Below are positions 1 to 9,830 of a stretch of 58,568 nt of DNA, piece after piece. The DNA is from CAYNHF01 sp964397045 (GTDB lineage Bacteria > Actinomycetota > Acidimicrobiia > Spongiisociales > UBA5794). Position 1 is the first letter of the stretch. Each line of letters opens with the position of its first letter. Where the stretch lies: NCBI GenBank assembly GCA_964397045.1, contig CAYNHF010000025.1, positions 1-58,568 of the forward strand, given 5' to 3'. Below the pieces are notes generated by a model. That model had not been told where the DNA came from. It saw nothing but the letters and a program-made list of their open reading frames with translations, and did no database searches. A program made the translations under genes and the position numbers.

Positions 1-1901
1 TTGTTGTTCAACGCCGCCATCTCAACATCCAACCGCAACTCATGACTCACCGTTGGATGCGCCACATCCTTATCCAAGCCACTCCGCGACGGCTGACCCA
101 ACCGAGCCACCCCCACATCCAAAAACCCACCAAACGCACCCAACCCCGCCACGGTGCCCAGGCTGGCGTCTCCCACAAAGAACTCGACCTGGGCGATGCC
201 CGAGTCGTCCGCTGCGTCTGCCGTGATCCCAACCACGCCGCTCACGGCATCACCTTCGCCTGGGGCCGTCACCAGAACCGTCGGTGCTGTGTTGTCGACC
301 CTCACTGAGACCACCGCGCTGGTGGTCGCCCCACCACTCGTCGAAGTTGCTTCTGCGTTGACTACGTGGACGCCATCGGCACCTGCCGAGTCCCAGCTGA
401 AAGAGTACGGCGCCGTGGTGTCGACACCAGCACTGGAGCCGTCGATGAACAGCTCGACCGAAGCCACTCCGGTGGCGTCGGCAGCATCCACGTCGACGTC
501 GACCACTCCGGAGACGAGCGCCTCGTCCTCAGGTGACGTCACCGTCACCGTCGGGAAAGTGGTCACGTTGCCCGCCGCGGCATCTGCCGCCCCGAGCGCG
601 TTGACCAGAGGTTCGGGGATGCCGTCGGGATCGGGTCCGGTACCACCGAGAATCTGACTCCTTTCCCATGCGCCCTTGCCCGCACAGGTCGCGGCTCCCG
701 ACTGCTCTCCGTTCGGACACTCGCCCGTCTGCTGCAGCAGCGAGCGGATCACGGTGGGACTCAGCGAAGGATCGACCGCTCGCATCAGCGCCACGACGCC
801 TGCCACATGCGGCGAGGCCATCGAAGTGCCCGACTTTTCCAGGTACCCACCGGTGTGGCCCGTCGAATAGATGGACACGCCCGGGGCCATCACGTCCACC
901 ACGCTGCCCCAATTGCTGAAGCCCGCAAGGGTATCGTCACATTGGTTGAAGACGTCGGGAAGGAACCGACACCCGGCCAGGCCGCCCCGCAAGTGGTCAA
1001 AGTCGACCAATGCCGATACGGCAATGGTCTCGGGATACCCGGCAGGGAAGAACGTGGCGGCGTCCTGGCCGTCGTTGCCTGCAGCCGCTACCACCGGCAC
1101 ACCAGCGGCCTCGAGATTGCAGATCGCCTGGTGCAGCGGACTGGAGGCGCAACCGGCGGCTTCGGAATGGACCTCACCGATGCTCATGTTGACGACAATC
1201 GGGACACCCTGCGAGATGAGGTCGTAGACGTATTCGAGGCCGCAGATGATCTGCGCATCCGAGCCGGTGCCTCCATCCGTCATCACCTTCACCGGCACGA
1301 TCTCGACATCGGTCGCAACCCCGATGATCCCGTCGCCCTGTAGCGCAGCCGCGGCGCTTCCGGAAACGTGGGTGCCATGGCTGTGCCCGTCGACGGGAGG
1401 ACCGGTGCCGACGCAATTGATCCCCAAACCCTGGGTCAGGTTAGGAGCCAGATCTGGGTGAGTGGACAACACTCCGGTATCGAGCACCGCGATACGAACC
1501 GGGGTCCCGTCACTCATGGTCCCGTCGTAGCCGGCCTGGTTCGCAGCCCAGGCTCCGATCCGCAGCACTCCATGGGGCCCGGTTTCTCCGACAGTCGAGA
1601 ACTCGCGGCTCGGAGTGACGCTGACTACGTTCGGGTTGCGCCGGAGGGCCTCGGCGGCGGTCGCGGAACCGCGAAACGAGAAGCCATGGATGACGTTCTC
1701 GTAAACATGGTCGACCCTGCCACCACGGCCCGCGACGGCAGCGCGGGCGGAGGCAGAGGAGGCGGGCCCATTCGGCTCGATGACGACGATCCAGGAAGCT
1801 TCGGAATCCGCAGCCGGGGCCGCAGCGACAGCGGGTATCGGCACTGCCAACGCAAACGACACCGCGACGAGCGCGAGCAATCTCCACCGGACCATCGTCA
1901 T
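1..1901 (-). CDS. S8 subtilisin-like secreted serine protease, C-terminus beyond the window
   Basis: Secreted subtilase, open to the left window edge (633 codons visible). I chose the ATG at 1901 because an AGGAG-type ribosome site lies just upstream. Residues 1-28 form a signal peptide ending AVAAA, and residues about 37-100 look like an inhibitor I9 propeptide. The catalytic domain shows Asp141 in VLDTGV, His175 in HGTHVSG, the oxyanion Asn in AAAGNDG and the Ser in GTSMASPHVAG. Two bacterial Ig-like repeats follow (VTVTSPEDEALVSGVVDV and VLVTAPGEGDAVSGVVGI). It is expected to cleave proteins outside the cell after autoprocessing. The last ~50 visible codons (about 1-155) change abruptly in codon use and no longer look Ig-like. 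Identity as a subtilase is secure; the substrate is unknown. Confidence 0.93.
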   Translation of the reverse strand, partial: MTMVRWRLLALVAVSFALAVPIPAVAAAPAADSEASWIVVIEPNGPASSASARAAVAGRGGRVDHVYENVIHGFSFRGSATAAEALRRNPNVVSVTPSREFSTVGETGPHGVLRIGAWAANQAGYDGTMSDGTPVRIAVLDTGVLSTHPDLAPNLTQGLGINCVGTGPPVDGHSHGTHVSGSAAAALQGDGIIGVATDVEIVPVKVMTDGGTGSDAQIICGLEYVYDLISQGVPIVVNMSIGEVHSEAAGCASSPLHQAICNLEAAGVPVVAAAGNDGQDAATFFPAGYPETIAVSALVDFDHLRGGLAGCRFLPDVFNQCDDTLAGFSNWGSVVDVMAPGVSIYSTGHTGGYLEKSGTSMASPHVAGVVALMRAVDPSLSPTVIRSLLQQTGECPNGEQSGAATCAGKGAWERSQILGGTGPDPDGIPEPLVNALGAADAAAGNVTTFPTVTVTSPEDEALVSGVVDVDVDAADATGVASVELFIDGSSAGVDTTAPYSFSWDSAGADGVHVVNAEATSTSGGATTSAVVSVRVDNTAPTVLVTAPGEGDAVSGVVGITADAADDSGIAQVEFFVGDASLGTVAGLGAFGGFLDVGVARLGQPSRSGLDKDVAHPTVSHELRLDVEMAALNN

Positions 1902-1910
1902 TCCTCGCTC

Positions 1911-1927
1911 CTCTCAGCAACTGAGAG
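1911..1927. repeat. Inverted repeat in the leader of the S8 protease gene
   Basis: A perfect palindrome, CTCTCAG-caa-CTGAGAG, sits 10-26 nt before the protease start codon and touches its ribosome-binding site. It could be a repressor operator or a small 5'-leader hairpin. It shares the CTGAGA core with the four direct-repeat sites of the 26-37 kb island but is inverted rather than direct. Function is not known. Confidence 0.4.
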
Positions 1928-2079
1928 AATACGTCCTACCACCCAGCGTGGTCAATGGGGCCTGCGCACTATCAAGCCAGAGGGCATGCAGTCACGCGGC
2001 ACAACAAGCTGCCCAAAGCCTCTGGACATCGCTCCACCCGCCCCCAAGCTGAGAGCATCGAGCCTGGGGAGGTCGGTCG

Positions 2080-2817
2080 ATGCAGAACTCCAACCACCGC
2101 TACGAACGCGCCTGGGGAACCGGGATGATCATCGTCGGAATCGTGCTGCTGGGGGTGGTGTTCTTCCTTGCGTTCGGGATTCTGCGCGACCCGGGCGGCT
2201 ACTACGACAGGTGGGTACCGGGCGATGACGTAGCGGGACCCGAAGCGTCCTACGACTGGACGGCTTCCGGCCTGGACGTGGCATTCACCGACACCTCGCA
2301 GGGAGGCGACGCCGAGATCGAGAGGTGGGTGTGGGACTTCGGTGATGGGGTTGAGACCAGCGACCCCAACCCCTCCTACCGCTTCGGGGAAGACGGAGAG
2401 CACGGTGTAACCCTCGAGGTCGTCGACACCAACGGGCTGACGAGCAAAGCCGAAGGCACCGTGGAGGTCGAGACGGGAGCACCCAACAGCGGTGATGGCG
2501 CCATCGGTCTCAGCGATATGGCAGACAACGTCATCGAGACGGTGGAACGCAGCAGCAAAGGTGGCCTGGTCGTGGTCCTCGTCATCGGGATGCTCGTGGT
2601 GCTCACGATGATCGGTGGCCGGGTTGTTCGCCAGGGGGTCCGCATGCTGCGTCCGCTGCCGGACCGGATCACAATGAAGCTGCGGCCGAAGGAACTCGAA
2701 CTGGCCGCCTTCGAACCACCGCCCGCCGCGGTCCCGGCAGGCACCGAATCAACCGAACCGACCGTTCCTGCTCCCGCACCCGAGGCCGCTGAGGAGCGGG
2801 TCGAAGCGGGCGTCTGA
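2080..2817 (+). CDS. Membrane-anchored PKD-domain protein
   Basis: Protein of 245 residues, family not recognised beyond its PKD fold. The ATG at 2080 follows GGGGAGGT with 6 nt spacing. Hydrophobic segments lie at about residues 16-35 and 162-183. Between them, residues about 56-132 form a single PKD domain with WVWDFGDG, the family's hallmark, and Y-F-x-x-x-G-x-H-G-V-T-L-like spacing further on. A proline/alanine/glutamate-rich tail follows the second membrane span, so the PKD domain probably projects outside the membrane. It stands alone, divergent from the protease, and ends at a hairpin shared with the convergent PhoX-like gene. The PKD domain suggests protein or carbohydrate contacts at the cell surface; this is inference. 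Confidence 0.75.
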   Translation: MQNSNHRYERAWGTGMIIVGIVLLGVVFFLAFGILRDPGGYYDRWVPGDDVAGPEASYDWTASGLDVAFTDTSQGGDAEIERWVWDFGDGVETSDPNPSYRFGEDGEHGVTLEVVDTNGLTSKAEGTVEVETGAPNSGDGAIGLSDMADNVIETVERSSKGGLVVVLVIGMLVVLTMIGGRVVRQGVRMLRPLPDRITMKLRPKELELAAFEPPPAAVPAGTESTEPTVPAPAPEAAEERVEAGV

Positions 2818-2839
2818 AGCAACGAAGTGCAAGATGATT

Positions 2840-2869
2840 GGGTGCCCCGGACATTGCCCCGGGGCACCC
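2840..2869. terminator. Bidirectional hairpin terminator
   Basis: An 11-bp perfect stem (GGGTGCCCCGG with its complement) and an 8-nt loop lie between two convergent stop codons (2817 and 2929). There is no T-tract on either side, so it would be a GC-hairpin type terminator. Confidence 0.6.
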
Positions 2870-2928
2870 GATCACTCGTTCATTGTCGGCGACGCCTTGC
2901 CTGCCGATTCGTCTCTGCCGTCAGGACA

Positions 2929-4497
2929 TCAGGATCCTGGGATCTTGATCAGCAGCAACTGACCGTCTTCCCGCTTGATGAGGGTTCCTGGAACCGAAAT
3001 CTCGTCCTCATCGACGTTGGAGCCGTGCGCCTGCACCGTCAGCAGCCAGTTGCCCGGCCCGAAGTACTCGCTCGCATCAACGATGCCGCTCGATTCACCA
3101 TCTGGGTCGTTGATGGTGGCGGCAACGCGCCAGTCGCCCTGATCCATTCGGTATTGCCAGACCCGTGCGTCGTCGTTGTCTTCCTGCACCATCAGGCTCT
3201 TCTTGCTGGTGTCGACGTTGTCGGGGTTGACGAACGGCACGTAGACACTGCTGCCCTCGGCGTCGCCGTCTGCCATCACGGTCAAGCTATCTACCACGCT
3301 CGGGTCTGCTGCGTTGAACACGAACTGGAAGATCCGACCGTTGTCCGCCTGCCCAACGGTGCCGCCTGGGCCCCGTTGCATCCGGCCGGTGGCCGGGTCC
3401 GGAATGATCCGGGTGCGGCCGGTGTCTGCCACATAGACCACCCGCGGGTTGTTCTTGTCGTACGCCAGGTCTTCGAGCCGGATGAACTGGAACACGTTGT
3501 TTGCGTTCGACCAGTCCTCGAGTGCGTCCTGCGGAAAGTCGTCGACCGTGCCGTCCGCAATCTCGTCCGGGACGGGAATGAATTCGCCGGCGAAGTCATC
3601 ACCCACGCCGAGATCCAGGTAGTCATTGGCGTCGTTGAACGGGTCGTCCGCATCGACTAGATCACCATTCGTATGGGTGACCCGGAAGGCATACAGAGTG
3701 CCAACACCGTCGCGCACCCCCTGCTCGGTGTCGCTGAGCATCATGTACAGCTGTGCAGACGGCGCATTGAAGGTGTCGTCGGTCGTCACCACCGCGTACT
3801 GATCCCAGCCGCCGGGTACCACAACTGTGTTCTCGTGGTTCAGGCGACCGAGTCGGTCGACCTGGCTGAAGTCACCACTGTCGGTGTTGAGCGCTACGGC
3901 GTACCCAGCCTGGCGGGTGCCGTCACCGGGGTGCTGGTCCGGCCCGTAGGGGGCGTCGGGCGGGACCGCCAACCCCTTGTCGTTCGACTCCTCATTGGCG
4001 AAGAAGGTGTAGGTCGAGAACCCTTCAGCCGGTCCGGCCATGAATGCAGAGCAGAATCGCAAGAAACCGGCCTCAGGCCCGAGCGGCTCATCAGCAGCGA
4101 GCACGGAAGCCAACCGACCCGGTCCACTCTTGGTGCTGAGCACCCACGAGGTCACCGAAGCGTCCTGGAAGTCGCGGCTCCCAAAGAACGGAACCGTCGT
4201 CTGCTCATGGGCAACGAATACCTCGACCGTGTGCTTCTCCGGCCCCGGTCGAAGGCCAAGCCCATCTGGCAGCCCCTCGAACAACTCGCCGTCGACCTCG
4301 TCGCCGACCGACAAGATCGGCAGCACCTTGGCGCCGCTCGGCAGCCCTGCACCGAGCGTGATATACGCCTCGTTGCTGGTGAGGAATCCCTGTGGTTCTG
4401 GACCGGCTGCCGCCGGCCCCACCACGGTCATCAGCAAGGCCATGGCGCTGAAAAGTACAACCGCGCTTCTCCTGCGTTTTCGCATCCTGTTGCGCAT
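2929..4497 (-). CDS. Secreted PhoX-like (DUF839) protein
   Basis: Protein of 522 residues. I chose the ATG at 4497 because AGGAGAAGGGGG precedes it by 7 nt; an in-frame extension upstream is not needed. An N-terminal signal peptide (RKRRR, then a hydrophobic run, cleavage near PAAAG) predicts export. The body resembles the DUF839/PhoX group: blocks such as FVAHEQTT, SVTSWVLST, FANEES, LNHENTVVVPGGW, RLEDLAYDKNNP and VYVADTGRTRI fit its propeller-like repeats, in which acidic residues hold calcium and iron cofactors in characterised phosphatases. Phosphatase activity is not shown here, and some members of this family are not phosphatases. It is a single gene convergent with the PKD protein. 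No Pho-box-like sequence was recognised upstream. Confidence 0.65.
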   Translation of the reverse strand: MRNRMRKRRRSAVVLFSAMALLMTVVGPAAAGPEPQGFLTSNEAYITLGAGLPSGAKVLPILSVGDEVDGELFEGLPDGLGLRPGPEKHTVEVFVAHEQTTVPFFGSRDFQDASVTSWVLSTKSGPGRLASVLAADEPLGPEAGFLRFCSAFMAGPAEGFSTYTFFANEESNDKGLAVPPDAPYGPDQHPGDGTRQAGYAVALNTDSGDFSQVDRLGRLNHENTVVVPGGWDQYAVVTTDDTFNAPSAQLYMMLSDTEQGVRDGVGTLYAFRVTHTNGDLVDADDPFNDANDYLDLGVGDDFAGEFIPVPDEIADGTVDDFPQDALEDWSNANNVFQFIRLEDLAYDKNNPRVVYVADTGRTRIIPDPATGRMQRGPGGTVGQADNGRIFQFVFNAADPSVVDSLTVMADGDAEGSSVYVPFVNPDNVDTSKKSLMVQEDNDDARVWQYRMDQGDWRVAATINDPDGESSGIVDASEYFGPGNWLLTVQAHGSNVDEDEISVPGTLIKREDGQLLLIKIPGS

Positions 4498-4710
4498 CGC
4501 GCAACCCCCTTCTCCTATAGCTCTTCTGTAACACCGCGATGGGTGTGGTGGGTGAGCAGGTGCAAGCCATCGAGCTCCCATGCGGGCAGCGAGCGAGGCC
4601 GCGACAATCCCACCTCTCCCCAAACCTACTCCTCTCGAGCCACCGGTTGCGACCGGCACATTCCGAATTTTCGCGATCTCACCACGGTGAGTGGTCCCTC
4701 GGCGCGGTCC

Positions 4711-6546
4711 TCAGTCGCCCCAGAGTCGAACCCCGAGACCGGAGGCTCGTTCCACCGAACGGTCGACTGCCCGGCGGACGACGGCTTCGTCGCCGATGAT
4801 CGTCACCTTTCCTGACGCCCGGGTGACTGCGGTGTAGAGCAGTTCTCTCGTCAGCAGCCGTGACTCCTCCTGCGGCAGCACCACCACCACCTCGTCAAAC
4901 TGCGACCCCTGGCTCTTGTGGATGGTGAGTGCGTGCACCGTGGCACGCTCTCCAAGATGTGACGGAGCAAATAGTCGCTGCCCGCCCCGCTCGAACACCA
5001 CCCGCAGCCCCTCCTCTGTCTGCACCGCTACGCCGATGTCGCCGTTGAAGAGGTTCAGGTTGTAGTCGTTGACCGTGATCATGACCGGCCGACCCGGGTA
5101 CCACTCGCCGTGATACCGCAGCCCGGTGAACTGTTCATCGAGTGCGGTCTCGATGTCGCGCTGCCAGCGAGCCACGCCGGCCGCCCCCCGACGGTGTGCA
5201 CAGAGAATCGCCATACCCGTCAACCGTTCCAGCGCCTGCTCGGTGGCCCCTACCCGGCCCGCCGCGACCACCATCGCGGCTCGATCCGCCACCACCCGTT
5301 CCCACAACCGGTCAAATGCGGTGTCGGAGCGATCCGGGATCCAGGCCACGGCTTCGTCGCCGGAAGCAACAACGGCCAGTGCCGCATCAGCATCGCCGAT
5401 CCGGATCGCAGTCGCCAGGTCGGCAATCGCCCCACGTTCCTCGAATCGGTGCACCCGGTCCAGTACCACGACCCGGCTCGCCAGCTCGGGCTGGGCCGCC
5501 GCTTCGTCGCCGGTGGCTTCGGCCATGGGACCCACGATGTCCGCCAACACCGTTCCCGCCTCGATCGACGTCAGCTGGGACGGATCACCCACCAGCACCA
5601 GCGACGCGCCTTCACGCACGGCTTCCATCAGCTTCGCTGCCTGTGGCAGCGACACCATCGACATCTCATCGACAATCACCCAGTCGAGGGGCAGTGGATT
5701 GGGGGCGTTGTGACGGAACCGACCCCGGCCCGGCGACCACCCCAGCAGGCGGTGGATCGTCACCGCCTCGATGTCTTCGAGCCACTCTCGCACCTCAGCA
5801 TCATCTACCCATCGGGTGTACTCCTGCACCGCCTCGGTGAGGCGGGCTGCGGCCTTGCCGGTGGGGGCGCACAAGCCGACCTTTGGCATCGAGCCTGCCG
5901 TGCCGGAGGCCAGGGTCGCGAGTAGCGCAGCCACCGTGTACGTCTTGCCGGTTCCAGGACCCCCGGCAATCACGGTGAACCGGCTGGTCATGGCGGTCTC
6001 CACCGCGGTTCGCTGCCTGTTCTCGGACGCCGTGCCGACCGGAAACACCTGATCGAGGACCGCGGCAAACGGGGGATCCAGCGAGGTAGCAGGCGAGGCG
6101 ACCCTGTCCAGAATCAGGTCGGCAACCTGCTCCTCGTATCGGAAGTACCGCTCCAGGTAGAGCCGGCCACCTTCCAACACCAGCGGTTCATCCCCGGAGC
6201 CGTTACCGACGATCGGGCTCGCAGCCAGCGCTGCCTCCCATTCGGTCGGATCCGGCCAAGGCAGCGCCTCGACGACCTCCGGGTCCTGTGCATCGACCAC
6301 CACCGCGTGCCGCTGAGTTGCCGGCTCGACGCATACATGGCGAAGCCGGGGACCTCGCACCGCCAACGCCGCCGCCAGAATCACACGTTCGTCGGTTTCG
6401 CCGCTCAGACGTCCAATCGCCTCTGCAGCCAGGACGTCCAACGGCGCCAGCACCCCGGCATCGTTGAATGCCGCCAGCAGGCCGGTGGCACTCACCACGA
6501 TGTGTCGGTCGACCTCTGCGAAACCGGCACGTTCGAGGGCCGTCAT
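4711..6546 (-). CDS. recD: Exodeoxyribonuclease V, RecD subunit (5'-3' helicase)
   Basis: Protein of 611 residues, the RecD motor of a RecBCD complex that processes DNA double-strand ends. The ATG at 6546 overlaps the recB stop codon in ATGA, which fixes the start. Residues 195-202 are Walker A (GGPGTGKT), followed by CAPTGKAA, VIVDEMSM (Walker B), LVGDPSQL (motif III), a UvrD_C_2-type ALTIHKSQGSQFDEV near the C-terminus and AVTRASGKV (motif VI). The N-terminal ~170 residues match the RecD inhibitory and interaction domain only loosely. It is the last gene of recC-recB-recD. Length agrees with the Escherichia and Mycobacterium proteins. Confidence 0.95.
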   Translation of the reverse strand: MTALERAGFAEVDRHIVVSATGLLAAFNDAGVLAPLDVLAAEAIGRLSGETDERVILAAALAVRGPRLRHVCVEPATQRHAVVVDAQDPEVVEALPWPDPTEWEAALAASPIVGNGSGDEPLVLEGGRLYLERYFRYEEQVADLILDRVASPATSLDPPFAAVLDQVFPVGTASENRQRTAVETAMTSRFTVIAGGPGTGKTYTVAALLATLASGTAGSMPKVGLCAPTGKAAARLTEAVQEYTRWVDDAEVREWLEDIEAVTIHRLLGWSPGRGRFRHNAPNPLPLDWVIVDEMSMVSLPQAAKLMEAVREGASLVLVGDPSQLTSIEAGTVLADIVGPMAEATGDEAAAQPELASRVVVLDRVHRFEERGAIADLATAIRIGDADAALAVVASGDEAVAWIPDRSDTAFDRLWERVVADRAAMVVAAGRVGATEQALERLTGMAILCAHRRGAAGVARWQRDIETALDEQFTGLRYHGEWYPGRPVMITVNDYNLNLFNGDIGVAVQTEEGLRVVFERGGQRLFAPSHLGERATVHALTIHKSQGSQFDEVVVVLPQEESRLLTRELLYTAVTRASGKVTIIGDEAVVRRAVDRSVERASGLGVRLWGD

Positions 6547-9500
6547 GTCCCCTCCCCCGAGAAGAGGTGGCTGACCGCCACGACCAGCTCTGCCGGCGGG
6601 CCCCAGTGCGCCACTCCGCAGCGAGCTCCCTCCACCACAGGGGTAGCTGCTCCCACCATGCCGCGAACGAACAAGTACGTGGATCCGCCGAGATGGACCG
6701 CGGGGTCGTACCCGGGCAGCCGCCACTGCAGATACCGGTGCAGCGCCACCTGGTAGAGCAATGCCTGCAACACATAGTTGCCTTCGCTCATTGCAGCCAC
6801 CAGGGCGGCTCCTCCGTAGTCCGCGGTCGACGGTGCCTCACCGCGGGCCCGGAACGCGTTCGACTTGTAGTCCATCACGATGTACCGGTCGCGCCCCTCC
6901 GCATCGGGCACCACCGTCGTGAAGTCGATCGCCCCGGTCATATACCCGCGGAAGCGGTTGATCGGCAGCTCGGTGAGCCGCTCGCCGTATGGCCGATAAG
7001 GGTCCGAGGCTCCGAGATGCTCGAGCATGACCGAGCCGACGTCGTGCAGCGACACGGCACCACCCGCGGTGCGTACCGGAAGCTCGAACGTCATCTCCTT
7101 CAGGGCTCGATCCGGGTCGAGGTGATGCAGTGTCGGTGCATCTGCTGCGACCCCAAGCGGCGTGTCACACGCCAGCGCCAGCCCGGTCGCCAACACCGCA
7201 GGATCGAACTCCAGCCCGCGCCGCCTCATGTCGGCCTCGATCGCGACCGCGAAAGCGCCCTCCAGGTCGAGCGAGTCGAGGGGAACGACTTCGAGCACGT
7301 GATGCACCAGCGAACCGAAGGCGGCTCCGCGCGGCAACTCGGCCATCGGCAATTCCAGGCTGGCCACCGGCTCCGCCTCGTCATCAGCAGCCTCGTCACT
7401 CCGCAGCGGTATCTCGGTCTTCTCGTCTGCCCCACCGACCGGGTGCTCTGGCGACAGCGACGAAAACGACACCCGGCGCCACAGGTAGTCGAGGGGTCGG
7501 CCGAGATGGGCCCGCTCCAGCACCACAGCCGGCTCGCTGCCCGCCACATACGGCACCAGTGGGGCGGGTTCGTTCACCACTACCTGTTCGATGGTTCCAT
7601 GCGACGCCGCGATCAGGCCGGTCAGATCGCCACCGTCGCGCGCCAACAGCTCATGCAGCTTCGTCTCAGCGACCTTGACGTGGTTCTCGATCCACCATAT
7701 GTGCAACAGATGGCGGGCCCTCGTCAGCGCCACGTACAGCAGCCTGCCCTCTTCGTCGCGGTCCTCTGCTGCCGCCGCTTCCTGGTGCTCGTCGAAGTCG
7801 GGCGATGACTTCCCACCGACGTCGATGATCCGCTGCCGCGGCCGCCCCGGCGAAGGCGGTGTCGCTTCATGGAAGATGGGCACATCGTTGGCACCGGGTG
7901 GGGCAACCGGTGGGTCCCAGGCGAACGGCACGAACACGATCGGATACTCGAGACCCTTAGCGGCGTGAATCGTCTGCACCTGGACCGCAGCCGCGTCCGT
8001 CTCGAGACGCCGCTGCCGGGACTCCGGTTCTTCGACCCCGCTGTCCGCGTTCGCGTCTGCTTCTTCCATCGCAGTCCCCAGCCACCCCACCAGCGACCCG
8101 ATCCTTCCTCTGCGAAATACCCGGTGCATCTCTTCGGCAATGTGAACGATGTCGGTGATGGTCCGCTCACCTCCGGGTTGCGCCAGGACCCGCGACGCCA
8201 GGTCGGTGGTGCGATCCACCTCAGCCATCAGCGCCGGCACCCCGCGCTCCAGAAGCAGGTCACGCCAAACCCGAAGCTGCCGCTGCAGCTCCAACGCTGC
8301 TTCCTCACTGAGCTCTGCTACTTCCCCAGGGGTCAAACCGATCAGGAGCGATGTAGCCGCGAGGCGCACATAGTCGTTGCGGTCCGGCCGCTCTACCGCG
8401 ATCAGGAAGCGTCGCCAGGCTTCGGCCGCTTCCGTATTGAAGACACTCCCCGTGCGGGCCGCGACCGAAGGCACCTCTCGGCGAGAAAGCGCAGCTCGCA
8501 CCATCTCCACCTGGAGGCGGGTCCGGCACAACACTGCGATATCCCCCGGTCCGACCGCTCTCGTGCCGGGGTTGCCTTCGATGGTGGCCCCACGGCCGAG
8601 GAGCCGGACGATCTCAGCCGCCACGTCCTCGGCCACTGCCTCGCGAGCAGCCCCCACGAAGAATCCCCCATCCTTGCGACGCCCCAGCTGCTTGAACTCG
8701 CCGAAGCGGTGGACGGTGACCGGTGGCCCTGCACCAGAGATCCGCGCCGCCTCGTGGTCCGGAGCCGGTCGCACCTGGTGGTAGCCGATCCGATCGTCAC
8801 CGAAGGTGGCGCCGGAGAAGAGCACGTCCAATGCAGCCAGGAGAGGACCGTCGCTACGCCAATTCGTATCCAGGGTTCTGCCTGCCTCCGCCGCTTCGAC
8901 GGCGGCGAGATACGACTCGACGTCTGCACCTCGAAAGGCGTAGATCGATTGCTTCGGGTCTCCGATCACAACCAGTCGAGAGGCCCCGAAGACGGCCCGG
9001 ATCACCTGCCATTGAACCGGGTCGGTGTCCTGCGACTCATCGACGAGCGCCACCGCGTAGCGGGCAGCCAGCAGCTCGAGGGCACCGGCCTTGACGGCAG
9101 GGTCTTCCAGGGCATCGCGCGCCTCGACGAGACCGGCGTCGTAAGTCATGGTGCCCGAGGCCAGCATTCTGCGCTCGAGCTCTTTGGCCATCCGGCGAGC
9201 CATCTCGGCCCTTCTCGCAGCCTCCCCGCCAGCGGTCGCGGCGTCCGGCACCACCCTGGCATCGGGGGTATTCGCAATGGCAGCCCCCATGGCCGCGACC
9301 TCCCGGGGATCGAGCACGTGGTCGGGATCGGTGCCGAACCGCCCCACCACCAGGTCCCCCGCGGTCTCAGCCAGCAGCAGGCTATCGATCTCTCCCGGTT
9401 CCAGGTCGGGCGACAGCCGGGAACGGAACCCGAGTTCGCGCAGCAGTCGCGTAGCAAATCCGTGGATGGTGAAGATCTGGGCTCGGTCATAGGAGCGCAA

Positions 9501-9830
9501 CGCGACCGCAAGGCGCTCCCAGTACAGCAGTTGCTCCGCTGCGGTGGCGTTCAGCAGCACCTGCAGATGCTCATCCGGCTCACCGGCCGTTCCACCCAGC
9601 GCGGCGGCCGTGACCACCATCCGCTGCCGGATCCGGTCCTTGAGCTCCGCGGTGGCTGCCCTGGTGAACGTCACAACGAGAATCTGATCGAGCGGAATCC
9701 CGGCTGCCGCCACCAGGCGGGTCACGATCGCCGCGATGGTGAACGTCTTGCCGGTGCCTGCGCTCGCCTCGATCACGAGACGACCGTCCGGCAGCGGCTC
9801 GGCGGGATCGAAGGGCGGGTGCGTCTTCAC
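6543..9830 (-). CDS. recB: Exodeoxyribonuclease V, RecB subunit (helicase-nuclease)
   Basis: Protein of 1095 residues with UvrD-type helicase and C-terminal nuclease domains. A GTG at 9869 is in frame, but the GTG at 9830 is the better start: it overlaps the recC stop codon as GTGA, has GGAG 8 nt upstream, and mirrors the ATGA junction with recD. Walker A is at residues 22-29 (ASAGTGKT). Other helicase motifs are LVDESQDTDPVQW, VIGDPKQSIYAFRGAD, QTIHAAKGLEYPIV and YVALTRAR. The nuclease core IVMDYKSNAF (Asp-x-Lys) lies near residue 1000, so the nuclease looks active. RecB loads on DNA ends with RecC and RecD. Confidence 0.96.
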   Translation of the reverse strand: MKTHPPFDPAEPLPDGRLVIEASAGTGKTFTIAAIVTRLVAAAGIPLDQILVVTFTRAATAELKDRIRQRMVVTAAALGGTAGEPDEHLQVLLNATAAEQLLYWERLAVALRSYDRAQIFTIHGFATRLLRELGFRSRLSPDLEPGEIDSLLLAETAGDLVVGRFGTDPDHVLDPREVAAMGAAIANTPDARVVPDAATAGGEAARRAEMARRMAKELERRMLASGTMTYDAGLVEARDALEDPAVKAGALELLAARYAVALVDESQDTDPVQWQVIRAVFGASRLVVIGDPKQSIYAFRGADVESYLAAVEAAEAGRTLDTNWRSDGPLLAALDVLFSGATFGDDRIGYHQVRPAPDHEAARISGAGPPVTVHRFGEFKQLGRRKDGGFFVGAAREAVAEDVAAEIVRLLGRGATIEGNPGTRAVGPGDIAVLCRTRLQVEMVRAALSRREVPSVAARTGSVFNTEAAEAWRRFLIAVERPDRNDYVRLAATSLLIGLTPGEVAELSEEAALELQRQLRVWRDLLLERGVPALMAEVDRTTDLASRVLAQPGGERTITDIVHIAEEMHRVFRRGRIGSLVGWLGTAMEEADANADSGVEEPESRQRRLETDAAAVQVQTIHAAKGLEYPIVFVPFAWDPPVAPPGANDVPIFHEATPPSPGRPRQRIIDVGGKSSPDFDEHQEAAAAEDRDEEGRLLYVALTRARHLLHIWWIENHVKVAETKLHELLARDGGDLTGLIAASHGTIEQVVVNEPAPLVPYVAGSEPAVVLERAHLGRPLDYLWRRVSFSSLSPEHPVGGADEKTEIPLRSDEAADDEAEPVASLELPMAELPRGAAFGSLVHHVLEVVPLDSLDLEGAFAVAIEADMRRRGLEFDPAVLATGLALACDTPLGVAADAPTLHHLDPDRALKEMTFELPVRTAGGAVSLHDVGSVMLEHLGASDPYRPYGERLTELPINRFRGYMTGAIDFTTVVPDAEGRDRYIVMDYKSNAFRARGEAPSTADYGGAALVAAMSEGNYVLQALLYQVALHRYLQWRLPGYDPAVHLGGSTYLFVRGMVGAATPVVEGARCGVAHWGPPAELVVAVSHLFSGEGT

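Noticed and set aside
2827..4815. Plus-strand frames of 277 and 380 codons across the PhoX-like gene
   Set aside because: Mirror frames of a secreted protein with a clear signal peptide and ribosome site on the other strand.
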